NCBI RefSeq assembly: GCF_001887595.1
Contig: NZ_CP017480.1
Span: 1,550,001 to 1,614,000 of the forward strand
Reading direction: 5' to 3'
Length of the DNA stretch: 64,000 nucleotides
Origin: Luteibacter rhizovicinus DSM 16549
GTDB taxonomy: Bacteria; Pseudomonadota; Gammaproteobacteria; Xanthomonadales; Rhodanobacteraceae
The first letter of the stretch is position 1; each line of letters begins with the position of its first letter. A model generated the notes under the pieces. That model was not told the origin of the DNA. It did not search any database and saw nothing but the letters and a program-made list of their open reading frames with translations. The position numbers and the translations under genes are program-made. This document shows positions 55,931 through 64,000 of this stretch, piece by piece.

Positions 55931-57274
55931 ATGAATCACGGCGACGACACCATCGCGGCCATCGCTACCGGCGCCGGCGCGGCCGGGGTCGGCGCCGTTC
56001 GCGTTTCGGGGCGTCTGGTTCCCGAGATTGCGAAAGCCTTCCTCGGTCGCGAACCGTCGCCACGTCATGCCCACTTCGCTGCGTTTCGCGACGGCGACCG
56101 TGAGCTCATCGATCGCGGGATCCTGATTCACTTCCCCGGCCCCGCCTCCTACACAGGCGAGCATGTGCTCGAGTTGCAGGGGCATGGCAGCGCCGTGCTT
56201 CTCGATGCGCTGCTTCGCCGTTGCATTCAGCTCGGTGCGCGGCTCGCGCGCCCCGGCGAATTCACCGAACGTGCGTTCCTCAATGGGAAGCTCGATCTGG
56301 CACAGGCTGAGGCAGTGGCCGACGTTGTCGCCGCCACGTCGGAAGCGAGCGCACGTGCCGCACTTCGATCGATGGAAGGTGTGTTCTCCGCGCGTGTCGA
56401 TGACTTGCTTGCGGAGATGATTGCACTACGCGTCCACATTGAAGCAGCGATTGATTTCCCGGAAGAGGAGATCGACTTCCTCGCCGATCCGGTGATTGGT
56501 GAGCAACTCGCATCTTTGCGCACGAACCTGAATGCATTACTCGTGGAAACGCGTCGTGGCGTTCGCCTCAACGACGGCATCACGGTGGCGATCGTCGGTC
56601 GGCCGAATGCCGGCAAGTCCAGCTTGATGAACGCGCTTGCGGGGCAGGAGCGCGCCATCGTGACGAACATCGCGGGTACGACGCGCGATGTGCTGCGCGA
56701 GTCGATCAGCATCGATGGCGTGACGCTCGAGTTGGCGGATACGGCGGGGCTTCGCGATTCGGTCGACGTGGTCGAACGCGAAGGTATCCGACGCGCGCGT
56801 GCGCAGCTCGAACGTTGCGATGTCGCCATCCTTGTCACCGAAGCGGAACATGCGTCAGCGGATCTCGCCTTCTTCAAAGGGACACCGGCACAATCCGCTC
56901 GCATTGTCGTCATCAACAAGATCGATATCGCGCATGTGCCGGCGCATCGCGACGCGCACGAGGGTCACGACACACTCTGGCTATCGGCGCTGACAGGCGA
57001 CGGCCTGGACGCACTTCGCGCGATGTTGAAGGATCTCGCGACCGCGGGTGCCAGCGATGGTGCATTCAGTGCACGGCGCCGCCATGTCGTCGCGCTCGAG
57101 TCGGTTGATGAACACCTTTCACGAACGGCGGACGCGTTGCACGGTTCGCACGCCGGGGAACTCGCTGCGGAAGAGTTGCGTCACGCGCAGCAGGCCTTGG
57201 GCGAGATCACGGGCGCGTATTCGTCGGACGACCTGCTCGGGGCGATTTTCAGTTCGTTCTGTATCGGCAAGTGA
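55931..57274 (+). CDS. mnmE: tRNA modification GTPase MnmE
   Basis: 447 aa. With MnmG adds the carboxymethylaminomethyl group to U34 of certain tRNAs. N-terminal folate-binding domain (IAAIATGAGAAGVGAVRVSG; PASYTGEHVLELQGHGS), helical domain, and inserted G domain: P-loop GRPNAGKSS, NIAGTTRDVLRE, DTAGLRD, NKID. The C-terminus FCIGK carries the catalytic Cys of the family. Standard position after yidC. Confidence 0.97.
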   Translation: MNHGDDTIAAIATGAGAAGVGAVRVSGRLVPEIAKAFLGREPSPRHAHFAAFRDGDRELIDRGILIHFPGPASYTGEHVLELQGHGSAVLLDALLRRCIQLGARLARPGEFTERAFLNGKLDLAQAEAVADVVAATSEASARAALRSMEGVFSARVDDLLAEMIALRVHIEAAIDFPEEEIDFLADPVIGEQLASLRTNLNALLVETRRGVRLNDGITVAIVGRPNAGKSSLMNALAGQERAIVTNIAGTTRDVLRESISIDGVTLELADTAGLRDSVDVVEREGIRRARAQLERCDVAILVTEAEHASADLAFFKGTPAQSARIVVINKIDIAHVPAHRDAHEGHDTLWLSALTGDGLDALRAMLKDLATAGASDGAFSARRRHVVALESVDEHLSRTADALHGSHAGELAAEELRHAQQALGEITGAYSSDDLLGAIFSSFCIGK

Positions 57275-57296
57275 GTGAAGCCGCATCAACCTATGC

Positions 57297-58172
57297 TTAG
57301 GACGTGGCGCTATTCAAGCGAGAGAGAAATTCCTCAAGAATCGGCGATGTGTTGCTTCTGCTGTACCCCACGACAAGATCAAGCATCGGCGGATTCTTCA
57401 GCGGTCGGCTGGTAACCGACCACGGCATCAAGTCCTGGATGTACGCCGGAATCAATGCGAGTCCGCGCGTCGAAGCGACGAGGGACATCACCATCGCGGG
57501 ATTGTCGACGTCCTGCGCGGGTTCGATATCGACGCCTGATCGTGCGAGGTAATCGTCGATCACCGCGCGCAATACTCTCGCCTTGTTGCCCATGGCGACA
57601 TACGGCTCGCCGACCATGTCCTTTGGCTCGACGACCTTGCGCTTCGTCAGTCTGTGATCGCTCGGCATGAGCATCACCAACGCTTCCTGGCCAATCACCC
57701 GGTATTCGAGATCGTGACCGGGCTCTGCGCGCATGAAGGCCACGTCCAGCCTGCCGCGTGCGACGGCGTCGGCAAGGTCGGGCGAGTAGTCACTCGACAC
57801 CGTGACGTCGATGGTCGCGAGGTCCTGGTGTAGCAACTGCATCGCCCGCGGTAACCACTTCATTTCCAGGCCGGTGAGGAAACCGAGCGCGAAGCGACGT
57901 TTGGTCGGTTGCGCGGCGCGACGTGCCGCCTCGACGGCCGCGTCCACTTGCAATAACGCCAGGCGCGCGTGATCGATGAATGCCTTGCCTGCTTCGGTAA
58001 GGACGACGCCTCGCGCGCTACGCGTGAGCAACGCAACGCCGACCTGATCTTCGAGGTCGCGTATCTGCCGACTAAGTGAGGGCTGTGAGGTATGCAGCCG
58101 CTTCTCGGCCGCCTCGGTAAGACTGCCCGTTTCGGCGACGGCGATCAGGTAGCGAAGGTGCCGAAGTTCCAT
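57297..58172 (-). CDS. LysR-family transcriptional regulator
   Basis: 291 aa. N-terminal winged HTH (MELRHLRYLIAVAETGSLTEAAEKRLHTSQPSLSRQIRDLE, residues 1-~60, shown in part) followed by the LysR substrate-binding domain (FALGFLTGLEMKWLPRAM; GRLDVAFMRAEP). The pattern is closest to the HcaR/CatM-like aromatic-compound regulators. It faces the SDR-GST pair at 58328, with a 155-bp shared gap, so it probably controls them. Inducer unknown. Confidence 0.88.
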   Translation of the reverse strand: MELRHLRYLIAVAETGSLTEAAEKRLHTSQPSLSRQIRDLEDQVGVALLTRSARGVVLTEAGKAFIDHARLALLQVDAAVEAARRAAQPTKRRFALGFLTGLEMKWLPRAMQLLHQDLATIDVTVSSDYSPDLADAVARGRLDVAFMRAEPGHDLEYRVIGQEALVMLMPSDHRLTKRKVVEPKDMVGEPYVAMGNKARVLRAVIDDYLARSGVDIEPAQDVDNPAMVMSLVASTRGLALIPAYIQDLMPWSVTSRPLKNPPMLDLVVGYSRSNTSPILEEFLSRLNSATS

Positions 58173-58327
58173 GGGCCATGCCTAAGAAGTATGTCCACAA
58201 GCTTACAAAGTCTTTTTCAGGCGCGCCATAGAGGCATAAATTGCCCACCAAGCCGCCGATCAACACCATTCGCTTACTCTCCGGCGCATTCGATCCCTTC
58301 AAAAGCCATATCTCTGAGGAATACGTC

Positions 58328-59086
58328 ATGAGCAACCAACTTTTTGATTTGACCGGCAAGACCGCCCTGGTGACCGGTGCTTCGCGTGGTATCGGCAAGG
58401 CCAGCGCGTTGGCCCTCGCCAAGGCCGGCGCCCAGGTCCTCGTCCATTACAGCCGTGGCGAGCAGGAAGCCCAGGCCGTGGTCGAGGAAATCCGGCAGGC
58501 AGGTGGTAAGGCCGAGAAGGTCGGTGCGGATCTTCGCGCTGCGCAAGGCCCTCACCAGCTCGCCGCCAAGGTGCGCGAGATCATCGGCGGTCGCCTCGAC
58601 GTGCTCGTCGCCAACGCAGGTATCGCCGTGTCGGCCACGATCGAGGACACCACGGTCGAGAACTTCGACGACCTCTTTGCTGTGAACGTGCGCGCCCCTT
58701 ACTTCCTCGTGCAGCAGTTGCTTCCGGTGATGTGCAAGGACAGCACTGTCGTCCTTCTCTCGTCTCTCGCCGCCGATGCCGCCGTCGGTACCTTGTCGGC
58801 CTACTCGGCAACGAAGGGCGCGATCGACACGCTGGTGAAGCATTTCGCAGCGGCACTCGGCGAGCGTGGTATCCGCGTCAACGCCGTCGCACCCGGCGTC
58901 GTGCCGACCGACATGTCGAGCTTCGCGAAGAGCGACGAAGGCCGCGACTTCACGCTCAGCATCCAGGCCTTGAAGCGAATCGCGACCGCCGACGATATCG
59001 CCGACGTCATCACCTTCCTCGCTTCCGATGCATCGCGCTGGGTGACCGGTGACACGCTGCACGTCGATGGCGGATCAAAGCTCTGA
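58328..59086 (+). CDS. Short-chain dehydrogenase/reductase, FabG-like
   Basis: 252 aa from ATG 58328. Classical SDR: cofactor site TGASRGIGKASAL, NAG motif (VANAGIAVSA), Ser in VLLSSLAADAA and catalytic YSATK (Tyr~157, Lys~161). The residue context after the first strand (HYSRG) favours NADP. C-terminal TGDTLHVDGGSKL is usual for FabG-like enzymes. Followed after 31 bp by a GST gene; the two are probably one operon under the divergent LysR regulator. Substrate unknown. Confidence 0.9.
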   Translation: MSNQLFDLTGKTALVTGASRGIGKASALALAKAGAQVLVHYSRGEQEAQAVVEEIRQAGGKAEKVGADLRAAQGPHQLAAKVREIIGGRLDVLVANAGIAVSATIEDTTVENFDDLFAVNVRAPYFLVQQLLPVMCKDSTVVLLSSLAADAAVGTLSAYSATKGAIDTLVKHFAAALGERGIRVNAVAPGVVPTDMSSFAKSDEGRDFTLSIQALKRIATADDIADVITFLASDASRWVTGDTLHVDGGSKL

Positions 59087-59117
59087 TTCACTCCCCACAT
59101 CTATTCGAAGACATCTC

Positions 59118-59765
59118 ATGAACAGCAAAACTCCCACGCTCTACCAGTCCAATAGCTCACCGAACTCGCGTCGTGTTCGCATCTTCATCGCTGAGAAAGG
59201 ATTGACGATCCCGACGGTCGCCATCGATCTGGGCAAGGGCGAACAGCACGGTGACGCCTACCGCGCGATCAATCCGCGTCGCGTCGTGCCAACGCTCGTC
59301 CTGGAAGACGGTACGTCCATTGGTGAAGTACCGGCTATCCAGCGTTATCTGGAAGACGCCTATCCCGATCATCCGCTCTTCGGTACGACGGCTGCGGAGA
59401 ACGCGCTCATCACGATGTGGGAGCGCCGCTTCGAACTCGAAGGCTTCGCGTCGGTGATGGAAGCGATTCGGAACGTGCTTCCCGGCCTGCAAGGTCGCGC
59501 TATCGCGGGACCGCACGATTACGAGCAGATTCCGGCGCTCGTGGAGCGAAGCAAGCAGCGCGTCACGAATTTCTATGGAGACCTCGAGGCGCGGCTGGCG
59601 GAAGTGCCCTTCGTTGCCGGTGAGCGATATACCGTGGCTGATATTACGGCGCTGGTGACCGTCGACTTCGCGACGAAGGCTATCGATATGCCGGTACCGG
59701 CAGCGAACGTTGCGACCCAACGCTGGTATGCGCGTGTCAGTGGCCGGAGTAGTGCTGCCGCCTGA
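59118..59765 (+). CDS. Glutathione S-transferase family protein
   Basis: 215 aa from ATG 59118. N-terminal thioredoxin-like domain (TLYQSNSSPNSRRVRIFIAE; RRVVPTLVLEDGTSIGE with the cis-Pro, and AIQRYLEDAYP for the gamma-Glu binding site) and a C-terminal helical domain (VPFVAGERYTVADITALVT). Conjugates glutathione to electrophiles or has a related detoxification role. Downstream of the SDR gene and followed directly by REP-like repeats. Confidence 0.9.
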   Translation: MNSKTPTLYQSNSSPNSRRVRIFIAEKGLTIPTVAIDLGKGEQHGDAYRAINPRRVVPTLVLEDGTSIGEVPAIQRYLEDAYPDHPLFGTTAAENALITMWERRFELEGFASVMEAIRNVLPGLQGRAIAGPHDYEQIPALVERSKQRVTNFYGDLEARLAEVPFVAGERYTVADITALVTVDFATKAIDMPVPAANVATQRWYARVSGRSSAAA

Positions 59766-59768
59766 GGA

Positions 59769-59870
59769 GCATCGCCGCTGAAGCGGCTCCCACATGAGGC
59801 GGCTTCCACATGAAGCGGGCCCCACAGGATGCCGCTTCATACCGATTGATGTGGGACCCACATAAGTCAA
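59769..59870. repeat. REP-like unit followed by degenerate copies
   Basis: ATCGCCGCTGAAGCGGCTCC at 59771-59790, then CACATG. Further damaged pieces follow (AGGCGGCTTCCACATGAAGC; GTGGGACCCACA). The GCTTCAGC variant of the same repeat family. Confidence 0.65.
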
Positions 59871-59980
59871 AGCGGAAATGAATGGCTACTGCCCTTCCTG
59901 GTTCGTCGGTAACTTGTCCTCAACGAAACGCGTCGCCGACCTCGACCCCGAGGCGGCGGCCAACTCACCGAGGACACACC

Positions 59981-60739
59981 ATGAAAATCAGCGGCAATAC
60001 CATCTTCATCACGGGCGGCGGTTCGGGCATCGGTCGCGGTCTGGCTGAAGCGCTTCACGCCAAGGGCAACAAGGTCATTATCGGCGGTCGTCGCCGCGGT
60101 CATCTCGACACCGTTGTTGCTGCGAATCCGGGTATGAGTGCCGTGCAGCTCGACGTCTCGGATGCCGCGGACATCGAGCGAGTCGCTAAGCAACTCATCA
60201 CGGAATTCCCCAGTCTCAACGTCCTGATCAACAACGCCGGGATCATGGAGCTCGATCACGCGGTGGGTCGCCTCGACGACAAGCAGCTGGTCTCGACGAT
60301 CACGACCAACCTGGTCGGCCCGCTGCGTCTCACCTCGGCACTCATCGATCACATCAAGACCCAGCCCAACCCGACTGTGGTCTACAACAGCTCGGTGCTG
60401 GCTTTCGTCCCGCTCGCGTTCACGGCCGTGTACTCCGCAACCAAGGCAGCCCTGCACTCGTATGTGCTGTCGCAGCGCTTTCTTCTGAAGGAAGACGGCG
60501 TCAAGGTGCTCGAGATCGCCCCGCCGTGGGTCCGTACCGAACTGATGAACAGCCAGGAAGCCGAACTCGCCATGCCGCTCGACCAGTTCATCGCCGAGAC
60601 GATGGCTGTGCTGGAAACGGATGCCGACGAGATCCTGGTCGATGCAGCCCGCCCGATGCGCGACAACGCGGGTCCGGCGGAACACGCCTTCGTCAACGGC
60701 TTCAACACCCAGGTCTCCGCCATCTTCGGCGGCGGCTGA
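59981..60739 (+). CDS. Short-chain dehydrogenase/reductase, DltE-like
   Basis: 252 aa from ATG 59981, which has AGGACACACC upstream; the longer frame from 59882 is not supported. SDR motifs: TGGGSGIGRGLAEAL, NNAG (INNAGIMEL), Ser in VVYNSSVLAFVP and YSATKAALHSY (Tyr~155, Lys~159). The pattern APPWVRTEL in the C-terminal part is common in the DltE/uncharacterised oxidoreductase group. Not in an obvious operon; the next gene is a convergent LysR regulator. Substrate unknown. Confidence 0.88.
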   Translation: MKISGNTIFITGGGSGIGRGLAEALHAKGNKVIIGGRRRGHLDTVVAANPGMSAVQLDVSDAADIERVAKQLITEFPSLNVLINNAGIMELDHAVGRLDDKQLVSTITTNLVGPLRLTSALIDHIKTQPNPTVVYNSSVLAFVPLAFTAVYSATKAALHSYVLSQRFLLKEDGVKVLEIAPPWVRTELMNSQEAELAMPLDQFIAETMAVLETDADEILVDAARPMRDNAGPAEHAFVNGFNTQVSAIFGGG

Positions 60740-60757
60740 TCGCGACGCGGTCGCCCG

Positions 60758-61669
60758 TCAGGAAGGCAGGCGACCGCCCAGACCGGCATCGATGGCCAAC
60801 TCGGCCACGAGATGCTCGACGACGGCACGCGCTGCGGCGCGTGTCGCGCGTCCCAGCGGGAAATAGGCGTATACGGGGATATCCACCGTCTTCCAGTCGG
60901 CCAGCAGACGTACCAGTGAGCCGTCGGCCAGCTCCTGGCGGCAGGCCCAGCTCGTGGTCGACGTGATGCCCATCCCGGCGACAGCGGCAGCCACGGCACC
61001 CTCGTTTTCATTCGTGCTGAAGTGTGATTCGAGCTCGATCGTCGTCCATGTGCCGTCGCGCTCGAACTGCCAGCCGCTCGGCACGACCGATGCGGGTCCG
61101 GAGACGATACGATGACCGACCAGCTCGTCGGGCGATGTCGGCGTGCCCGCTTCTGCCAGATAGGCGGGTGAGGCGACGACCATGCGGTCGATCACCACCA
61201 GCGTCTTCGCCGTTCCACTCGGGTCAGGCTGCGAGCCGGCACGTATGGCGACATCCACGGCATCGCGGACCAGATCCTGGCGACGGTCCTCCAGCAACAG
61301 CTGCAGTTCCACCTTGGGATGTCTGGCTGCGAACGACGCGAGGCGTGGAATGATTTCCCGCATGGCGAAGCTCGTCGGCATGCTCATGCGCAACAAGCCG
61401 CGCAGCTCGCCGGCGTCTCGCACGCTGTGTTCCGCATCGTCGAGCGCGAGAAGGATCGGTTCCATGCGCGCGAGGAATTCCGAACCGGTCTCGGTCGGTA
61501 CTACCGCGCGCGTTGTTCGCGAGAGCAGACGCACGCCAAGATCCGATTCGAGATCGGCGATGATCCGCGACGCCTGCGATTGCGACAGTCCGCACTCGCG
61601 CGCGGCGGCGGAGAAGCTGCCGAGGCGCGCGACGCGCGTGTAGAGCTTGAGCGCGAAGATGTCTTTCAT
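60758..61669 (-). CDS. LysR-family transcriptional regulator
   Basis: 303 aa. HTH region MKDIFALKLYTRVARLGSFS, AARECGLSQSQASRIIADLE (residues 1-~60), then the CrgA/AaeR-type substrate-binding domain (LRGLLRMSMPTSFAMREIIP; VDVAIRAGSQPDPSG). Such regulators usually act on an adjacent divergent oxidoreductase or transporter. Here the neighbours are convergent (SDR) and same-strand (GNAT upstream), so the target is not obvious. Confidence 0.88.
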   Translation of the reverse strand: MKDIFALKLYTRVARLGSFSAAARECGLSQSQASRIIADLESDLGVRLLSRTTRAVVPTETGSEFLARMEPILLALDDAEHSVRDAGELRGLLRMSMPTSFAMREIIPRLASFAARHPKVELQLLLEDRRQDLVRDAVDVAIRAGSQPDPSGTAKTLVVIDRMVVASPAYLAEAGTPTSPDELVGHRIVSGPASVVPSGWQFERDGTWTTIELESHFSTNENEGAVAAAVAGMGITSTTSWACRQELADGSLVRLLADWKTVDIPVYAYFPLGRATRAAARAVVEHLVAELAIDAGLGGRLPS

Positions 61670-61741
61670 GCCGGAATCCCGAACCCGCGGATGGAGTGAT
61701 TGCCCGCATCGACGATAGCGGAATTCTGTTCGGCCAGTCCG

Positions 61742-62278
61742 TTACAGCGCCCGGCTCATGAGGACGTCGCGCTGGGCATCACCGCCGACATGGAAGATGT
61801 GCTCACCCACGGCGACAAACCCCCATTTGGCGTAGAAGCGGATGGCTCTTGCGTTATCTTCCCAGACACCTAGCCATACGCCATCTGCACCACGCTTGAC
61901 GGCGTCGCGTAGTGCAGCCTCCATGAGCATGGCTGCCACGCCCTTGCCATGCCAGGGCACATCGACGTAGATGCGATGGATCTCGACAGGTTGGGAGGCG
62001 GTCACGCCGTTCGGGCGATTTCCAGGGCGCACCTGCGCGAAGCCCGCGATGACATCGCCGTCCTTGACGAGCAAGGTCGTCGTATCCGGATCACCGATCT
62101 CGGCGCGCTGGAGCGCCTCGCCGTAGCTGCTTCGGCAATGCTCCGCCATGTGACCGTCGGTGGTGGAGTCCCCGAACGTGGCGCGGAAGGTGCGTTCCAT
62201 CACGTCGGCGAGCGCGGCTGCCTGCGCGATGGTTGCGACGCGAAGGTCGAACGAGGTCGGTTCGGTAGGGTGGATCAT
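61742..62278 (-). CDS. GNAT-family N-acetyltransferase
   Basis: 178 aa from ATG 62278 (an adjacent ATG lies at 62281). GNAT acetyl-CoA site: HRIYVDVPWHGKGVAAMLME with the R/Q-x-x-G-x-G/A pattern, followed by GVWLGVWEDNARAIRFYAKWGF and HIFHVGGDAQRDVLMSR. The substrate amine is unknown. Between a LysR gene and an MFS gene on the same strand, 34 bp after the MFS stop. Confidence 0.88.
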   Translation of the reverse strand: MIHPTEPTSFDLRVATIAQAAALADVMERTFRATFGDSTTDGHMAEHCRSSYGEALQRAEIGDPDTTTLLVKDGDVIAGFAQVRPGNRPNGVTASQPVEIHRIYVDVPWHGKGVAAMLMEAALRDAVKRGADGVWLGVWEDNARAIRFYAKWGFVAVGEHIFHVGGDAQRDVLMSRAL

Positions 62279-62312
62279 CATTCAATGAATCTACAACGGC
62301 GCACGGCGGCAG

Positions 62313-63539
62313 TCAGCAGGGTTCGGCGGCCACGCCAGAGATCGTCCGCTTCTCGGCGGCCACGGATGCCGCCCAGATACCGAGTCCCGCAACGGCGAGC
62401 AGACTGCCGACCCAACCAGGTGAGGTCCAGCCGTAACCACCCGCGATAGCCAGGCCACCAAGGAAGGGGCCCAGTGCATTCGCTGTATTGAATGCCGAAT
62501 GGTTGAGCGATGCGGCGAGACCCTGTGCATCGCCTGCCACATCCATCAGACGCGTCTGCAGCACGGTACCCAGGGCGCCGCCAATGCCGATGCAGAACAC
62601 ATCCAGGCTGAGCAGCCAGATGTTGCCGGCGGTGAACGGGAAAACCGCGAGGATCACCATGCTCCACACCAGCAGTACGCCGGCGGTGCGCATGAGCGCG
62701 CGATCGGCGAACACCGGCACCACCATGTTGCCGATCGTCATGCCGACGCCGAACACGCCCATCACCCAAGGCACCGAGGACAGCGGCATCTTCGTGACAT
62801 TGATCAGGATGTCGGCGAGATAGGTATAGACCGCGAACATGCCGCCGAAGCCGATCGCGCCGATGGCGAGCGTGTACCAGACCTGCGATCGCTTCAGCGC
62901 ACTGAGTTCGCGCAGTGGACTGGCTTTGGCATCCGAAGGCGTGTTCGGCGCGAAGACGGCAACCGCCGTCATCGTCAGCACGCCGAGCACGGCGACCAGG
63001 GCGAACGCCCAGCGCCAACCTACGGCCTGGCCCAGCCAGCTGGCCAGCGGTACACCGACGATCGTCGCGACGGTGAGACCGAGGAACATCTGGCCGACCG
63101 CGCGTGTACGCCGGTTCGCCGGTACCAGTGACGAGGCGACCAGCGCGGCCACGCCGAAGTAGGCGCCATGAGGCAGGCCGGCGAGGAAGCGGAACACCAG
63201 CATCCAGTGGTAGTTCGGCGAAAGACCGGTCAGGCCGTTGAACACGGTGAACATCGTCATGAGGATGAGCAGCAGCCGGCGACGCGGCACGCGTGCGCCC
63301 AGCACCGTCATCACGGGCGCGCCGACCACGACACCAAGCGCATAGGCGCTGATCGTGTGGCCGGCGGTCGGCGCGTCGATACCGAGGCCCTCGGCGAACA
63401 GGGGCAGCATGCTCATCGAGGCGAACTCGGTCGTTCCGATGGCGAAGCCGCCAACGGCAAGCGCAAGGATCACCAGACCGACGTGCGGCGCGCGGACGGG
63501 CGGGGTACCCGGATCAAGAGCGGGTGCGGAAGCGGACAT
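62313..63539 (-). CDS. MFS transporter, arabinose-efflux/AraJ type
   Basis: 408 aa from ATG 63539. Twelve-helix DHA1-type permease: ALAVGGFAIGTTEFASMSMLP (motif typical of AraJ/NepI), GARVPRRRLLLIL (motif A), LAGLPHGAYFGVAALVASSLV and GQMFLGLTVATIVGVPLASW. Exports sugars, nucleosides or drugs in relatives; substrate unknown. A divergent regulator-like gene (LysR, truncated by the window) lies 100 bp upstream on the same strand. Confidence 0.9.
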   Translation of the reverse strand: MSASAPALDPGTPPVRAPHVGLVILALAVGGFAIGTTEFASMSMLPLFAEGLGIDAPTAGHTISAYALGVVVGAPVMTVLGARVPRRRLLLILMTMFTVFNGLTGLSPNYHWMLVFRFLAGLPHGAYFGVAALVASSLVPANRRTRAVGQMFLGLTVATIVGVPLASWLGQAVGWRWAFALVAVLGVLTMTAVAVFAPNTPSDAKASPLRELSALKRSQVWYTLAIGAIGFGGMFAVYTYLADILINVTKMPLSSVPWVMGVFGVGMTIGNMVVPVFADRALMRTAGVLLVWSMVILAVFPFTAGNIWLLSLDVFCIGIGGALGTVLQTRLMDVAGDAQGLAASLNHSAFNTANALGPFLGGLAIAGGYGWTSPGWVGSLLAVAGLGIWAASVAAEKRTISGVAAEPC

Positions 63540-63639
63540 GGGGGACTCGGGACGTTGGGGGTCGGGTGCGTGGTGCACCGCAACATGGCCCTAGGATACG
63601 CCTTGCACGCGCTTGCACCAAGCGCTGACGGGGTGAGTC

Positions 63640-64000
63640 TCAATCACCGCGATCATCCCGGACCAGGTCGATGAAGGCCCGTAGGGCCGAGGTCACCCGG
63701 CGCTGCCGCGGGTAATAGAGCATGAAACCCGGGTACGACGGACACCAGTCCTCGAGCACCCGGACCAGCCGGCCTTCGCGGATCAGATCGGTCACCTGGT
63801 CCTCGAGGACGAAGGTCAGGCCGACGCCGGTCAGCGCCATATCCAGGGAGAGCCGGAAGTCCGCGAAGGTGAGCCGTCCCGGCACATCCACGTCGAGCTT
63901 GCGTCCGCCCTGCTCGAATTCCCACTTATAGATGCGCCCGCTGGGAAAGCGGAACCGGATGCACTCGTGGCGCATCAACTCGTTGGGGTGCAAGGGTGTG
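63640..64000 (-). CDS. LysR-family regulator, C-terminal part only
   Basis: The frame is open to the right window edge, so the N-terminal HTH is missing. About 120 residues of a LysR substrate-binding domain are visible: HECIRFRFPSGRIYKWEFEQ, LSLDMALTGVGLTFVLEDQV, LVRVLEDWCPSYPGFMLYYP and RRVTSALRAFIDLV. The ending is typical of CrgA-type LysR proteins. It lies upstream of the MFS gene on the same strand. Confidence 0.85.
   Translation of the reverse strand, partial: TPLHPNELMRHECIRFRFPSGRIYKWEFEQGGRKLDVDVPGRLTFADFRLSLDMALTGVGLTFVLEDQVTDLIREGRLVRVLEDWCPSYPGFMLYYPRQRRVTSALRAFIDLVRDDRGD

Noticed and set aside
54164..56185. 673-codon minus-strand frame opposite yidC and mnmE
   Set aside because: Spans two well-supported genes on the other strand and shows no recognisable domain.

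Overview
The window comes from the chromosomal replication-origin region of a high-GC gammaproteobacterium. I place it in the Lysobacterales/Xanthomonadales, most likely Rhodanobacteraceae (Luteibacter/Dyella-like). The reasons are the block dnaA-dnaN-recF-gyrB, followed by a TPR protein, tonB-exbB-exbD1-exbD2 and pdxJ, with rpmH-rnpA-yidC-mnmE running the other way. The assignment is by gene order and protein character and was not checked against a database.

Layout. 1-4.5 kb: a truncated YfhO-like membrane protein, then an electrophile-response module (DJ-1/Hsp31-like protein, NemR-like TetR repressor, aldehyde dehydrogenase) with two identical operator sites. 4.6-6.4 kb: an ArsR-type repressor and a cupin/DUF2867-like protein. 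6.4-8.8 kb: an AT-richer patch with a lipoprotein, a secreted protein, a broken second copy of that protein, and a small fragment copied from a radical SAM gene that lies intact at 13 kb. 8.8-12.6 kb: periplasmic aldehyde oxidoreductase PaoABC. 13.8-21.2 kb: type IV pilus minor pilins and PilY1. 21.5-25.2 kb: a secreted hydrolase, MgtC, and a PepSY iron-uptake operon behind a likely Fur box. 25.3-31.6 kb: an EmrAB/OprM-type efflux operon ending in an aldo/keto reductase, divergent from a TetR gene joined to mug.

31.7-41.1 kb is an acetate/carboxylate region: outer-membrane porin, MHS-family permease, acetyl-CoA synthetase, and the CrbR/CrbS-like two-component pair known to control acs in other bacteria. 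41.2-47 kb holds a phosphopantetheinyl transferase, pdxJ, the TonB energy-transduction genes and a TPR protein. 47-57.3 kb is the origin and housekeeping block; two consensus DnaA boxes and AT-rich tracts in the dnaA-dnaN gap mark the probable oriC. 57.3-64 kb is an accessory oxidoreductase/regulator region (two SDRs, a GST, LysR regulators, GNAT, MFS), cut by the window edge inside a LysR gene.

A family of short palindromic extragenic repeats (core GGAGCCGATTCATCGGCGA and a GCTTCAGC variant) recurs in several gaps, and one copy encodes the C-terminal tail of Mug. No rRNA, tRNA, CRISPR array, intact transposase or prophage was seen. I found no clear wholly new system. The best leads are the gene-debris patch, the terminator-like hairpin against the pdxJ start codon, the palindrome at the radical SAM promoter, the NemR-type module, and the REP-derived Mug tail.
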